Source of the DNA: Cliona cf. orientalis
Lineage: Eukaryota > Porifera > Demospongiae > Clionaida > Clionaidae
Length of the DNA: 64,000 nucleotides
Direction of reading: 5' to 3'
NCBI GenBank assembly: GCA_963930775.1
Contig: OZ005690.1
Coordinates: 5,316,225 to 5,380,224, forward strand
The first letter of the stretch is position 1; each line of letters begins with the position of its first letter. The notes under the pieces are model-generated. The model saw nothing but the letters and a program-made list of their open reading frames with translations. It ran no database searches and was not told the DNA's origin. The translations under genes were made by a program, and so were the position numbers. This document shows positions 1-12,870 of the stretch, piece by piece.

Positions 1-483
1 TTCTGCATAAGTAGCTGACCAGTTCCTAGTACATACTCTTAGAGCAAATTTCTGTGATTTTTCCAGTAGGTTGATGTCTTTAACGAAGTGAGGGTCCCAA
101 ACCTGTGGAGCATATTCAAAGTGCGGACGGATAAATGCCTTGTACAGTCGGAGCATCAGTTGGGGATCACAGTGGTGGAAACGCCTGTACAACATACCGG
201 TTAGTTTACGCACTTTAGAACAAATTCTAGTAATATGCTCAGTCCAGGTGAGGTCAGATGTCAGGATTACACCCAGATACTTCACAGAATCCACTTGTTG
301 GAGTTGAGAGTTTGCTCTGATATATAGTGGAGGTGGGGTGACAGAGTGAGTACGTTTGCGTAATATAAACATACAGCAACATTTATCAGCATGGAGTTTC
401 AGATGTCCATCTGATTCTATTGACAGAGTAATGGCTGTAATATCTGACTGGAGCACTGTATAGTCGGCTGGTGACTGGGAGCC
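1..483 (-). mobile_element. LINE (non-LTR retrotransposon) fragment, 3' part of reverse transcriptase
   Basis: The minus strand is open for about 160 codons with no start codon. It reads as the C-terminal part of a LINE reverse transcriptase: a VKYLGV motif, then SDLTWTEHI, YRRFHHC, and a PHFEYAPQVWDPH block that LINEs of the CR1/Jockey group share. Homology stops abruptly near 483, before the catalytic palm motifs, as expected of a 5'-truncated insertion. The 3' end lies outside the window. Related but distinct fragments lie at 13930 and 37095. Family level is inferred from motifs only. Confidence 0.85.
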
Positions 484-1031
484 TTAATTATAACGACATG
501 GAATTAGCTATTCAAGTTGTTTCCTTGTGTCACTGCATGGTAGCTAACTGGTTGAATAATGTCATGTTATGGTAGTAGACTTCCTGACTCAAAACCAACT
601 TGAAGGTATTACTATAATAGTATGATTACAAATTATTAATAGAGCTGATACCATGAGCAAATTAAGGCTCACCCTGCCTGATGATATCCTTTTCCGTATA
701 CATGTAGTACAATACAAGTCAAAGTGCCAATTCTCAATTATCCTGCATCCCTGCTATAATATGACTCCAATAATGATTTAATAATAATAATTATTATAGA
801 ATAGCTGGAATTTGCTAGCCCTTCAAATTTATAAATTATTCAAACAAACAAGATATTGCACCAACTAGCTACACAGAAGGAACATTAATTTTACACCGTG
901 CTTCTCATAGCTATATAGGGCAAAATTGAAAGTTTATAACACATGTACAACTGAAGTACATGTACTCATTTACTACAGTGAAACTCAATCAATGTTAATG
1001 CAATTCTATGCCGTAGTTTCCTGATATCATA
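484..1031. other. Non-coding 3' flank of GH3 copy 1
   Basis: No gene seen. From about 705 onward the sequence is similar to 7505-7816, the 3' flank of GH3 copy 2, so the tandem duplication unit includes roughly 300 bases beyond the stop codon. The rest is AT-rich and featureless. Confidence 0.6.
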
Positions 1032-4000
1032 TTATCCTTGGACCATAAAAGAGCCATTGAGAACATTAGAAGGAGCAGCTGTCTTCTGGTTTGGTTGCTG
1101 TCCTCCAACAAAGACCTGGTACTCAGTGGTGGGAATGTACCACTTGGTATCAAACAGCATCATCTGCTCCGAAGTGATGGTAAACATCACCTGTAATAAT
1201 ATAAATACTGGTATAACTCCCTTCAAGTTGCAATCCGGCATACATTATATAAAATGTAATTATAAGCCGAAACTGGCAAACGTAAAAATTGAATATCCTC
1301 ACTTTGGCAGTTTGTGATGGAGATAAGGAGGCCAGCCTCTTGGCTCCAACAAGCTGCCTGATGGGAGCAATATCAATGTCACTCCAAGAGATGTATACTT
1401 GAACTACCTGCATTAGCACCATGCATGTATGAATAATCTGTTTATTACAATGATGGTGATTTAACCTCATCCGATGTTGCAGCTCCAGTATTAGCAACTG
1501 TAGCTGTCACTGTGATATTCTGGCCTGCTTTAACTGTTGATGGAGTAATCTCAAGATCAGAGTACTTAAAAGTGGTATATGACCTGAAATGTTTAAGATA
1601 ATAATATTTCTACGTGAATGCTTAGAAGACTGATATAAGCAAATGTGGAAAGGGGGCTGATGGCTGTGGGTGGTCATAGCTCAGTGGTTAGAATACTGGC
1701 GGCTCAAGCCAGCGATTGACCTGGATTCGATTCCTGGCAGCTTCCTGGTTCTTTTCCACATTCCCCTTTTCAGCCTAGCTATGTATATAAGCTATAAGTA
1801 TCAGCATCTTACTATTTACAAGTTGTCTATGGGGTTTAGAGGACCAAAGCTATTTAATTTTCCATAACTGTGATTTAGGGTGATATACCGCAGGATAGGT
1901 TTTAATTGCGTAGTTTAATGATTGCGTTCTAAGCTAGTCAAGTCAGGCCAAATTGCAAATCCAATAATTGTGATGGATGACCCCGTACCGTACTGTAGTA
2001 TAATAGTAGTGCACGTTTATGTTTGCGAATCTATTAATTGCGAAATGTAGAAAAACTCGCAATTCGCAATTAAAACCCGACCTACGGTACTTCATGTAGG
2101 TGTCACAATTAATGAATATCATGAAATATTAGCCGTGATTTAACTTTCGTGGTAGCTGGTAACATACAATCCATATCCAAATGGAAACAATGGCACTCCC
2201 TCAAAGTAGCGATAGGTTCTGTTAACCATTGTGTAGTTTATGATTTCAGGAACCTGTTAGATATTATTATAGTGAGCTAAAATTAATGGCTGATAATAGA
2301 TTGCAATGAATTTTGTATATATACCTGATCTAGACTTGCTGGCCAAGTGTTGGGAAGCCTTCCAGCTGGGCTAACCACACCAGCCAGCACATCCAATAGG
2401 GCAGTTCCACCAGTCTGTAAAGAAATTATAAGTAAGCATAGCTATTTGGTGTGACTACATATTAATCTGAATTGCGAGTTAAATGTTCACCTGAGCAGGA
2501 AGGTAGCTTTCAAGTATCGCTCCCACTTTATCACTGTTCACAGCCCATGATACATCAAGAGGTCCAGCATTATAGAGAACAAGGATTGTCTCTGGATGAT
2601 TTAATTTAATATATCATTAATAGCTTATATACACACATAATTATATGCAGCTATTTTGATAGTACTGTGAACAAGTGATAATTATCAAGGGCGGCGGAAG
2701 CGGTATGGCTGGAGTGGCATTTGCCATACCATTTTTTATGGATAGGCAATGCCATACCATATTTTTAATAGCTGCTGCCGCTATGCCACTAATACTTTCC
2801 AGAGTCAGTGACCTTGAAATTGCTGTAGCTAGCAATGAGCAGGTCACATCTTTCCATCCCACTAATAGCTAGTATTGCCAGTCATGACAGACGCAGTTTG
2901 GCTTGAACTTGAGGCCAATGATTCACGAGTCGCGACTTACCCTACCACGCCCACTTTACTCAAAATATTAAAGAGCGCATTCAGTTATGATGTTTGTAAT
3001 GGCAGGCTTGCCATACTACTATTCTCAACCTTCTGCCGCCCTTGATTATTATTACACACTAAAAGCTCACCAATTGCAGTGTTTGCAGAATCCTGTAAGA
3101 GTTGAAGTTGGCTCCCAGGAAGGTTGATATCTGATCTATCATGTCCCTCCGTTTCAATTACCATACCTAAATAGAACAAGTTGGCATGGGATATGTGTAT
3201 GCGGGTACACTCTCTTTATTTCTTGATTAGCTATAAGATCAATTGATATTCACCTGTACCCAAGCAGACAATTGCTATGTCAGCACCATCACATGCCTCC
3301 TTAATATCCGATGAATTGTATTTCCTAATGACAAACAATAATGCACATTAACAACAATACACTAATTAATGTAGACTTACTTGCAGTAAGGCCCATCAGT
3401 ACACCCAGTTGCATTAGTAATGGTGGAAGCTATCTTGCTACTGTTCATTATTGCTTTGAGTGGAGTTACCACATAATCCTCCTGTAAAGGATAATAATAA
3501 AGTTTAACATACGTATACATATACAAAAATTTTCATGTACCATAATGGTAGGAGAATAAGCACCAAAAAATAGTTTTGGATCATCACTGAACGGTCCAAC
3601 TACCTGAGTATATCATACGTAAAAAGATACCATTATAATTTATTATAATTTAGTAGTACTGCATGAACGTAGCCATGCACATGTACTTACACAAGCCTTC
3701 TTCTTTGGTGATGTGATAGGAAGCCCATTACTCTGGTGATTTTTTAGCAAGACTATAGTTTGAGTGGTCATATTGTATGCAAGCTTGATGTGCTCTTTGC
3801 TCTGTACGTAGTCAGAAGAGTTCAATCTACAGTATTAGGATAATATAGTTGTAACAAATACAGCAATCTGATTGGTCAGTTGGAGGTCAGTTGGAGGTCT
3901 ATTATTTCACTTAGATACCTCTCAGTTCACTTATAAATATCTTTGAGAGGTAGGTCTATTATTGGGCTGCCAAGGACAAAACAAAGATGCAGAGTGCAAC

Positions 4001-6989
4001 AGTAGCCTAGTCCCCAGGCTAAATGTCATGGTTATAGTTGCTAAAATATTCTAAATCAGTTAGAGACCTCGTCCAATCGTCTCTATGCTTTTTAAGAGAC
4101 CCTCAGGCTTAGCTGTAGTAGCTCCCTTGCTTCGCTTGGGATGCTACAGCCTTAGGCCTTTGGGTCTCTTAAAATGTGTAGAGACCGTGAACTCAGTCTC
4201 TAACTGTTATTTTAGGAAATAAGTAAATTAAATACCAACTAACAATTTATGGTATGGTCTTACTTTTTGTATGGGTTCATATCAGGAGGGTCAAACTCTC
4301 CCAGCAGCATTCTAGTCATAAACAGGCGACTTGCACAATCCTTTATTGCATCTTCAGAAACTAAGCCCTACATGAAGATAAAATTAATAGTAAGAAAAAT
4401 CTTCACTAGCTGTAGCTAGATCACAGGTGGACACTCTCACGCAGAGTGCTGTTAGATAGTACTCTACGCATTAAAAGATTGTAATTTTCCTTCTCCATGC
4501 ATGAATCCCCAGTATTAATAATGTACTAATTGTTAGAAATGTAGTGTATCTGCAGCTCTATGACTATTATATACTAGCTTCTGAGTCAGCTGAAATTAGT
4601 ACAATGTCATAAAATCTTTAAGTCAGCGATTAAGCTGTTACCTGTTTGACGGCTTCACCAGCAAGACTGAGGATGTTGTTTTCTGTACTAGCATCTTCCA
4701 AACAAACACCAGCGTTTACTGCTGCAGTAACTGTTTCAATCGCTGTTTTTGTGTAATGATGCTGATTCATAATATTCTCTACAGAGTAAAATGCATAGTT
4801 AGATATGGCAGTAAAGATTTCAAGTAATGTACACTTACCTAGAGCACCTCTATCACTCACAACATAACCTTTAATGTGAATAAAATTATTGTATACTATA
4901 ATTCTGAAACGCCATACATGCAAAATAAATCTACTATACCTGTGAATCCCCATTCAGTTTTAAGGATGTCAGTTAAGAGTCTTTTATTTGCACAGGCCGG
5001 AATACCATTTATGCTAAATGTACAAACACACATACGTAACAGCATCAGTGATACATGACCAATAGTTTTGATTGTACAATAGCATGCACATTCATAATTA
5101 AAAAGTTTAACTGCGTACCTGTTGTAACTGCACATCAGATTTCGTGATCCTGCTTTGACGCAAGCCTTGAACTGTGGTTGGAAGGTCATCTGCCAGTCAC
5201 GTTCAGAGACCTGCACACGAACAAGTATGATATTATAGCTATGCATAGCGTAAGTGCGTGTTAGAAACTGTGACTGGTCATGATACTATACATAGGCGTA
5301 GGAACATGGGGGCTCCGGGGGCCGGTGCCCCCCTATGTTTTCTGATAGTATGATCAGTGAGTATAAAATTGAGCCTAGCTATGCAACTGATAGTTACATA
5401 GCTTGGCTCAATTTTATACACACTAATCATGATACTGCCCTTGCCTATAGATCTATAGAGCCCCCCTTTACCAAATCATCTTCCTACGCCTCTGCTATAG
5501 ATGGGAACTTGTAGCTATATAGCTATAAGAAAATATTACACTATAACACCTTGGCATCGAAGGACGCCCTTGAGACTGGAATATTTTCTGGTCCTCCGTG
5601 GACATCAAAGTGCCTGCACCCTGTGTTCACCTCAATGTAGCGGGGATGGTCTATACAAATATTATCATAATAGCACAAACTTTGTTGCCGGAGTACAAGA
5701 ATAAAAACTAAGAATTGGATATCTTGAAGAGTGACACCTCTGTAATTACCTCCTTGTATTCCAGTGACATAAGCGGTTGTGAGATATCCAGAGAGCCACG
5801 GGTCTTCGCCATAAGTTTCCTGCATTTTTGTCAACACAATTATTAAGCCATTTTATGTATCTATACATTAACTTTAGCAGCTGCTACAGTTACTCTTTGA
5901 TAATGATATCCTGTACGTACCTGGTTCCTCCCCCATCTAGGATCCCTGAATATGTTTATGTTAGGACTCCAGCAGCTGAGACCAGATGCAGCATAGTTTT
6001 TCTCAGCAATGAAATCATTATACTGTCAAGGATTTAAGTTAACACAAATTTTGTTTGCTCCATAGCATTAAATGTTTTCACCTTTGATCTAACTTCGTCA
6101 CTGATGGCTCTAGCAACCTTGTACAGCATGTCATAGTTGAAGCTTGCAGCCTGCATGCATATATACATACATAATCACACACACTCAACAAAATTTAATA
6201 ATAATATAGCAACTTTACCATTCCAATGGACTGAGGGAATGATGTAGCTGGTCCTAATTGTACATCACCATGATCACACACTGTTCGCCACTGATATGGG
6301 CTAATGCCAAGACGAGATATTGCTGGTGCAGGTCCTGTGATTGAGATATACAAGTTGGACAATAATAGCTATAGCTAAAGTACTCCTGGTTCGAATTTTA
6401 ATTACCATTTGAACTTGCTCCACCCCCGTGTGACATCTGTGCCACCATTTCATCAAGTGTTAGTCGTCCTACAAGATCCTGCAAAACATGATTCAAATTT
6501 TGGTTCTAGCCATGTACCCAGGCTTACGATGTCACTGGTAAAGTTCATTGTTATACAGTAACAAAAACTTAATTATAGTAACCATCCACCAGCATAATAA
6601 AGCTAAGTAGCATTCAGAAACGGGAAACAAGCATAATTATTAGCAACAATGCTCATGGCCTGTAAGGCTTAGCCTAATAAGAGTTGCTGGAAACTTTGAA
6701 ATTCTGAATTGCTCATAATAATGTTTGTATTGATACAGTATTATTATAACAGTCGAATTGTATGTACTAGATAGAGTATCAATGACCCTAGCCTTCCATT
6801 AAAATTCTTGTGTTATATAGTATCTTAGCAGCTGCACTGGATCATGGCACGTTGCTGTGATGCAACACATGGTATCTTTACCTTGACTCTGTCCTCAAAT
6901 GAAAGTGAAATGTTTCTGAAAGGGTAATCCTGTCCAAGGCATCTGCACAACAGTAAAGATAAAACAATAAGCACATCAGCAGTTGCCAT
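1032..6989 (-). CDS. Secreted GH3 glycosidase (beta-xylosidase/beta-glucosidase-like), copy 1, 23 exons
   Basis: The spliced model gives 733 residues, close to xylosidase-type GH3 enzymes. Exons, 5' to 3': 6882-6989, 6406-6478, 6219-6334, 6082-6150, 5921-6022, 5750-5819, 5550-5650, 5119-5210, 4940-5013, 4839-4868, 4642-4778, 4264-4367, 3691-3826, 3541-3603, 3381-3481, 3254-3324, 3071-3166, 2491-2591, 2325-2414, 2168-2253, 1466-1583, 1303-1407, 1032-1190. All junctions are GT-AG and the summed length keeps frame. The protein starts with a hydrophobic signal peptide ([14 protein letters not shown]). Family landmarks are [35 protein letters not shown] with the Asp that is the GH3 nucleophile, VLLKN, ETEGHDR in the region of the conserved acid/base Glu, and FPFGYGLSYTTF followed by a fibronectin-like C-terminal domain. 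It should hydrolyse beta-linked xylosides or glucosides outside the cell or in the lysosome. Exact substrate cannot be read from sequence. Confidence 0.93.
1640..1790 (+). mobile_element. tRNA-derived SINE in GH3 copy 1 intron
   Basis: A tRNA-like head at about 1668-1740 has an A-box-like TAGCTCAGTGGTTAGAA and a B-box-like GGATTCGATTCC at pol III spacing. It does not fold as a working tRNA: the acceptor arms do not pair and the anticodon loop lacks U33. GH3 copy 2 lacks this block at the matching place (about 8400-8440), so it is an insertion younger than the gene duplication. Confidence 0.7.
2686..3044. mobile_element. Short inverted-repeat transposon (MITE), GGCGG family
   Basis: The left end starts CAAGGGCGGCGGAAG and the right end, reversed, starts CAAGGGCGGCAGAAG. 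ATTAT stands directly on both sides as a 5-bp target duplication. GH3 copy 2 has the intact empty site near 9020. No transposase is present. A related element sits at 55046-55353. Confidence 0.85.
4041..4215. mobile_element. Small foldback element
   Basis: Imperfect terminal inverted repeats of about 27 bases begin CTAAAATA and include AGTTAGAGAC. A second inverted pair lies inside (TTTAAGAGACCC against GGGTCTCTTAAA). The matching intron of GH3 copy 2 (about 9825-9890) lacks it. Confidence 0.75.
5294..5491. mobile_element. Small foldback element with AGGCGTAGGAA ends
   Basis: The ends are AGGCGTAGGAA and, reversed, AGGCGTAGGAA. An inner inverted pair (GTATAAAATTGAGCC against GGCTCAATTTTATAC) makes most of it self-complementary. 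It is absent from the corresponding intron of GH3 copy 2. Confidence 0.75.
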
Positions 6990-7816
6990 TTTGACTTCAA
7001 GAATTATTGAACTTAGTCAGAAAGGTCAAACATCAAGTTGATAATCATTGAAGTCAATGAATAATTATTAATTGGTATATGCAACAGTTAGTTGTAAGAA
7101 ATAATGTATTATTGTACGTAAAGGCTCCTTATCAGTACTTTATCCTATAACTTTGCTAGCTGATTCTACTATATTATGTTGGTTGACAAAATTGGTAGCT
7201 AAATCTAGACTACAGGGTTCTTGGAGCTGGAGAAAGATGCATAATATGTAAGATTGATTAGCAGAACATATACGCACAAAGCAGCTATCAAACTTATGAA
7301 TAATATTATTTTGTAATATACATGGTTGTCTGTGTCATGTGATCCTGCAAAGATCTATAGGGTACCGGTTGCATTCAAAGATAGAGTGAACAGTGAACAC
7401 CACAAAGTTGTGGAAATGGCAACAATTGACAGCACTTATATTAAGCTTGCTGATATGCAAATTTAGATTGGTGACATGCCAGTGAACATCAAACTCACTA
7501 CTTGTAGCTAGTACAATACAAGTCAAAGTATCGATTCTCAATCCTGCATCCCTGGCCTGGTTATGACTCCAATAATAATGTAATGTAAATAGCTGGCATT
7601 AATTTTGCTGGCCCTTCTAATTATTGATAAATTTAATTCAAACAAACAAGATATTTTATCAACTATATAGAAGCAACGTTTACACTGTGCTTCTCATAGC
7701 TAGGCCAAATTTTTAAAAAGTTCATAACACAACTGAAGTGCCTGTACTTGTTTACTACAGTGAAACTCAATCAATATCAATGTAATTCTATGCCGTAGCT
7801 TCCTGATATCATAGTA
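6990..7816. other. Intergenic DNA between the tandem GH3 copies
   Basis: Holds the 5' flank of copy 1 (similar to 12438-12540) and the 3' flank of copy 2 (similar to 705-1031). No clear TATA box or other gene is seen. The duplication seam lies around 7130-7505. Confidence 0.6.
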
Positions 7817-10800
7817 TTATCCTTGGACCGTAAAAGAACCATTGAGAACATTAGAAGGAGCAGCTGTTTTCTGGTTTGGTTGCTGTCCTCCAACAAAGAC
7901 CTGGTACTCAGTGGTGGGAATGTACCACTTGGTATCAAACAGCATCATCTGTTCCGAAGTGATGGTAAACATCACCTGTAATAATAAACTTGATAATTGT
8001 CACTCCCTTGTAGCTAATCTGTGTACTAAAATCTAAGCTGAAATAAACATAAAACAATTAAATATCCTCACTTTGGCAGTTTGTGATGGAGATAAGGAGG
8101 ACAGTCTCTTTGCTCCAACAAGCTGCCTGATGGGAGCAATATCAATGTCACTCCAAGAGATGTATACTTGAACTACCTGCATTAGCACCATGTATCAATT
8201 TGTTTAAATTTTAATGATTTAACATACTTCATCCGATGTTGCCGCTCCAGTATTAGCAACTGTGGCTGTCACTGTGACATTCTGGCCTGCCTTAACTGTT
8301 GATGGAGTAATCTCAAGATCAGAGTACTTGAAAGTGGTATATGACCTGAAATTATTATTCAGATGTTTCTACGAGAATGCATGTGACTTAGAAGACCGAT
8401 AAAATATTGTTCCGTATGTGTAAAGTGCTAGCCATATGTAAGTGGTCTATGAGATTTAGAGGATAAAGCAGATTACACAAAGCTGTAACTTAAGTTTTGT
8501 TACAACTAGCTATGATTTTGCTAAGACTTCTTTCAGATAGGTAGCTACCCTTATTATAACTTACAGTCCATATCCAAATGGAAACAGTGGCACTCCTTCA
8601 AAATAGCGGTAGGTTCTGTTAACCATTGTGTAGTTTATGATTTCGGGAACCTGTTAATCAAATAATGATCAGTCATAGCTAATTCTTTAAAAGTGAATGT
8701 GAATACCTGATCTAGACTTGCTGGCCAAGTGTTGGGAAGCCTTCCAGCTGGGCTTACTACACCAGTTAATACATCCAATAGGGCAGTTCCACCAGTCTAG
8801 TATGGTAAATCTTTATAGTACATAGTTAGCTAATTGGCAAATAATAAAAATTATAATAATAATCATGGGACACAATTTCACCTGGGAAGGAAGGTAGCTT
8901 TCAAGTATCGCTCCCACTTTATCACTGTTGACAGCCCACGATACATCAAGAGGTCCGGCGTTATAGAGAATAAGGATTGTTGCTAGATGATATTGTGAGC
9001 AGTCAACAGGCTATGAATAATTATTACGCATTAAAAGCTCACCACTTGCAGAGCTTGCGGAATCCTGTAAGAGCTGAAGTTGGCTCCCAGGAAGATTGAT
9101 ATCTGATCTATCATGTCCCTCTGTTTCAAGTACTATACCTACATAAAACAAGTTGGCATGGAATGTGTGCATGCATGCAGGCACATGCACTGCAAGGATG
9201 AATTATCCATTTTTTTTCATTTTGATTAGCTAAGATATGATTGCATGATATTTACCTGTACCCAAGCAGACAATTGCTACATCAGCACCATCACATGCCT
9301 GCTTAATATCTGATGAATTGTATTTCCTAATGACAAACAATTTGCACATTTAGATTGATTATGATAGACATGTGTAGACATACTTGCAATAAGGCCCATC
9401 AGTGCACCCAGTTGCATTGGTAATTGTGGATGCTATCTTGCTACTGTTCATTATTGCTTGGAGTGGAGTTACCACATAATCCTCCTGTAAAGATATTTTA
9501 TTAACATTTGAACATACATATACAATTACGTATTGTGTACTATAATGGTAGGAGAATAAGCACCAAACAGTAGATTCGGATTATCACTGAATGGTCCAAC
9601 TACCTGCATGAGTATCATCATCATAACATACATGTAATAAATTATCATAGAGTACTGCATGAATATAGCTGTGCACTTACACAAGCCTTCTTCTTTGGTG
9701 ATATGATAGGAAGCCCATTACTCTGGACATTTTTTAGCAAAACCATTGTTTGAGTGGTCATATTGTATGCAAGCTTGACATGCTCTTTGCTCTGTACGTA
9801 GTCAGAAGAGTTCAATCTACAGTATTAGGAAATTAGCAAATTGACCAGTTAATACAGTATCTGATTATCAGTATATGCATACTTCTTGAATGGGTTCATA
9901 TCAGGAGGGTCAAATTCTCCCAGCAGCATTCTAGTCATAAACAGGCGACTTGCACAATCCTTTATTGCATCTTCAGAAATTAAGCCCTATATATGTGAAG
10001 ATAAAATTAGTCAGAGGCAGAAATAAAAACAAAGCCTTCGTTACGGTGGCCACTCTCACGCAGAGAGCTGTTAGTGCCCTATGCTTTTAAAACTTGTAAT
10101 TTGCCTTCTCCAAAGATCTCTGTGGCTCTATGACTATAGCTTTATCTGAAACTACAGGAGCTTATGAGGACCACAAAGCATAATCTTTTTATATCAGTGT
10201 CTGCGATTAAAGTTTTACGTACCTGCTTGACAGCTTCACCAGCAAGACTAAGAGTATTGTTTTCTGTACGAGCATCTTCCAAACAGACACCAGCATTCAC
10301 AGCTGCAGTAACTGTTTCAATTGCCGTTTTTGTGTAATGATGTTCGGTCATAATATTCCCTACAGATTAGAAATAATGCGTAGTTAATACTGCAGATTCT
10401 TAGCATACACTTACCTAGAGCACCTCTATCACTCACAACATAGCCTTTAATATGAATGAAAATTATTATACCGGGTATTATTATTTTGAATGGCAATGCA
10501 ATAACAATATTAAGTCTATTACCTGTGAATCCCCATTCAGTTTTAAGGATGTCAGTTAAGAGCTTTTTATTTGCGCAGGCCGGAATACCATTTATACTAA
10601 AATAATATGATAATAGCATCAGTGATACATGACTAATAGTTTTGATTGCGCAAAAGCATGCATTCCTACCTGTTGAAACTGCACATCAGATTCCGTGACC
10701 CAGCTTTGACACAAGCCTTGAACTGTGGTAGAAACGTCATCTGCCAATCACGTTCAGAGACCTACGCATGATCATATTGATAAGTACAATGCATGCACCG

Positions 10801-12437
10801 TGTTCACCATACCGTACTACAATATATAGTAAGGTCTTTCCATAGTCCTAGTGGAAAAATTATCATCATTATGATGTTAGGGGGAGGGATCCTAGTCCAT
10901 AATGTTTTACAACTGCATTATCAGCAAGTTTGGGTTATTGGTGGTGGTTGAACTGCTGAATAAATTATTGAATCTTGCATGCCCGAAGTGCTCAGCTGTG
11001 ATGATAAGGGAGGGTGGGAGGGGGGTGGTAAAAAGTATCGTAATGATATTAAGTTTTCCACATAAACAGCTTTAACTTTGGACAAGCCCCTACCCCTCCC
11101 CCCTCCCCCCAACTGACTGGTCATGATACTAGCTATGGATGAAGTTATATACATGTAGCTATGTAGCTACTTTAACACCTTGGCATCAAAGGACTTCCTT
11201 GAGACTGGAATATTTTCTGGTCCTCCGTGGACATCAAAGTGTCTGCACCCTGTGTTCACCTCAATGTAGCGGGGATGGTCTATAGCACAAAATAAAGTGC
11301 CAGGATGAAACAGAAATCTTGATGAGCGGCATCTCTGTAATTAGCTACCTCCTTGTATTCCAGTGACAAAAGCGGTTATGAGATATCCAGAGAGCCACGG
11401 ATCTTCACCATAAGTTTCCTGTATTTTTTATCAACACAATATCATGCAAGTACAACCATTCTACATGCCTACAATACTGAATTAACAGCTATAGTTACTC
11501 CTTGATTTACGTACCTGGTTCCTTCCCCATCTGGGATCCCTGAATATGTTTATATTAGGACTCCAGCAGCTGAGACCAGACATAGAATAGTTTCCCTCAG
11601 CTATGAAATCGTTATACTGTCAAGAATTTAAAATAATATTTGTTTGCTCCATAGCATTAAAATGCTCTCACCTTTGATCTAACTTCGTCACTGATGGCTC
11701 TAGCAACCTTGTACAGCATATCATAGTTAAAGCTTGCAGCCTGCATATTATGGACAGTCACAGATCCAACAAAGCATTATCGAAAATAATGTTACCATTC
11801 CAATGGACTCAGGGAATGATGTAGCTGGTCCTAATTTTACATCACCGTGATCACACACCGTTCGCCACTGATATGGGCTAATACCAAGACGAGATATTGC
11901 TGGTGCAGGTCCTGTGGTTGAGTTTTACAAATAGACAGACATTGAATACGGATATTAATAATTATTATGCTCCATATTCCAGTTTTAAATCACCATTTAC
12001 ACTTGTTCCACCACCATGTGACATCTGTGCTACCATTTCATCAAGTGTTAGTCGCCCTACAAGATCCTGCACAATATTTAAATGATTCAAATTTAGGCTT
12101 TGAAGTTTCAAGTTTAGCCGATCTCATAATTACCATAGTAATTTTATAATCATGTATCCAGAGATTTACTTAATTCATGAAACATATTTATTCAATATTT
12201 ATTGAAGTGATTGGTTCGGAAAGATCAATGGGGGACCTTAGTAGCTACAAAATATCCCTGTATGCATGCTTTTTATTATGAATACCACATGCATGCATGT
12301 TATATTAGCTATATCCAAAAGTGACTAACCTTGACTCTGTCCTCAAATGATAGTGAAGTATTCCTGAAGGGATAGTCCTGTCCAAGACATCTGCACAATA
12401 GCAAGGCCAAAACAACAAGCACATCAACAGCTGCCAT
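7817..12437 (-). CDS. Secreted GH3 glycosidase (beta-xylosidase/beta-glucosidase-like), copy 2, 23 exons
   Basis: Paralog of the gene at 1032-6989 with the same exon plan. It starts at ATG 12435-12437 (exon 12330-12437, signal peptide [14 protein letters not shown]) and ends at the TAA at 7817-7819. All exons I checked are open and keep the splice sites. The nucleophile motif [10 protein letters not shown] is again alone in a 30-base exon (10415-10444), and ETEGHDR and FPFGYGL are retained. Differences from copy 1 are mostly conservative (for example SFTVQG against SFMVQG at the C-terminus). One donor reads ATA|GTACAC where copy 1 has ATG|GTACAT. Both copies look functional, which suggests dosage or mild substrate divergence. 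Confidence 0.9.
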
Positions 12438-12751
12438 TTTGACTTTGGTTAATGAACTTAGTCAGAAAGGTCGACATAAATCGATAATCATTGAAATCTA
12501 TGAATTATTATTATTGGTATGCAACAGCTAATTGCAAGTAGCAACATATAAACACTTTAATTTAACTTCTGACCATGCATCTATCTTAAACTTTATACTA
12601 TATAGCACTGATTCTATCTTCACCAAGTGAATAGAGCAACATTTATATATATCTACAGCTGGGTTTCTTGGAGCTGGAGGTTGATGCATGGCATGGTTGA
12701 TTCTATAGCAGAACATGCATACAAAAGCTGTTAAGCTAGTGAATAAGTAAT

Positions 12752-12870
12752 AGATAAACTATGGTTGCCCAGGATATACCGTTCATATACCCCCCTGAGC
12801 TCGAGGGCGTAGCCCGATAGCGAAGGTGGTATATTATGAACGGTATATCCTGGGCAAACATAGTTTATCT
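12752..12870. repeat. Near-perfect 36-bp inverted repeat (foldback)
   Basis: Arms 12752-12787 and 12835-12870 are reverse complements with one mismatch. They contain GCCCAGGATATACCGTTCAT and are separated by a GC-rich 47-base loop. It lies upstream of GH3 copy 2 and outside the duplicated unit. It could be a minimal foldback transposon or a cruciform-forming site. Confidence 0.85.

Larger units (their letters stand above)
705..12540. repeat. Tandem duplication of a whole GH3 gene
   Basis: Two direct copies, about 705-7130 and 7505-12540, match across 3' flank, all 23 exons, most intron ends and the 5' flank. Exons are conserved while introns have diverged and carry copy-specific insertions. 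Copy 1 alone holds a SINE (about 1640-1790) and inverted-repeat elements at 2686-3044, 4041-4215 and 5294-5491. These therefore arrived after duplication. Confidence 0.9.

Noticed and set aside
1668-1745. Functional tRNA gene
   Set aside because: A and B boxes are present but stems do not pair properly and the anticodon loop lacks U33; absent from the paralogous intron, so a SINE.
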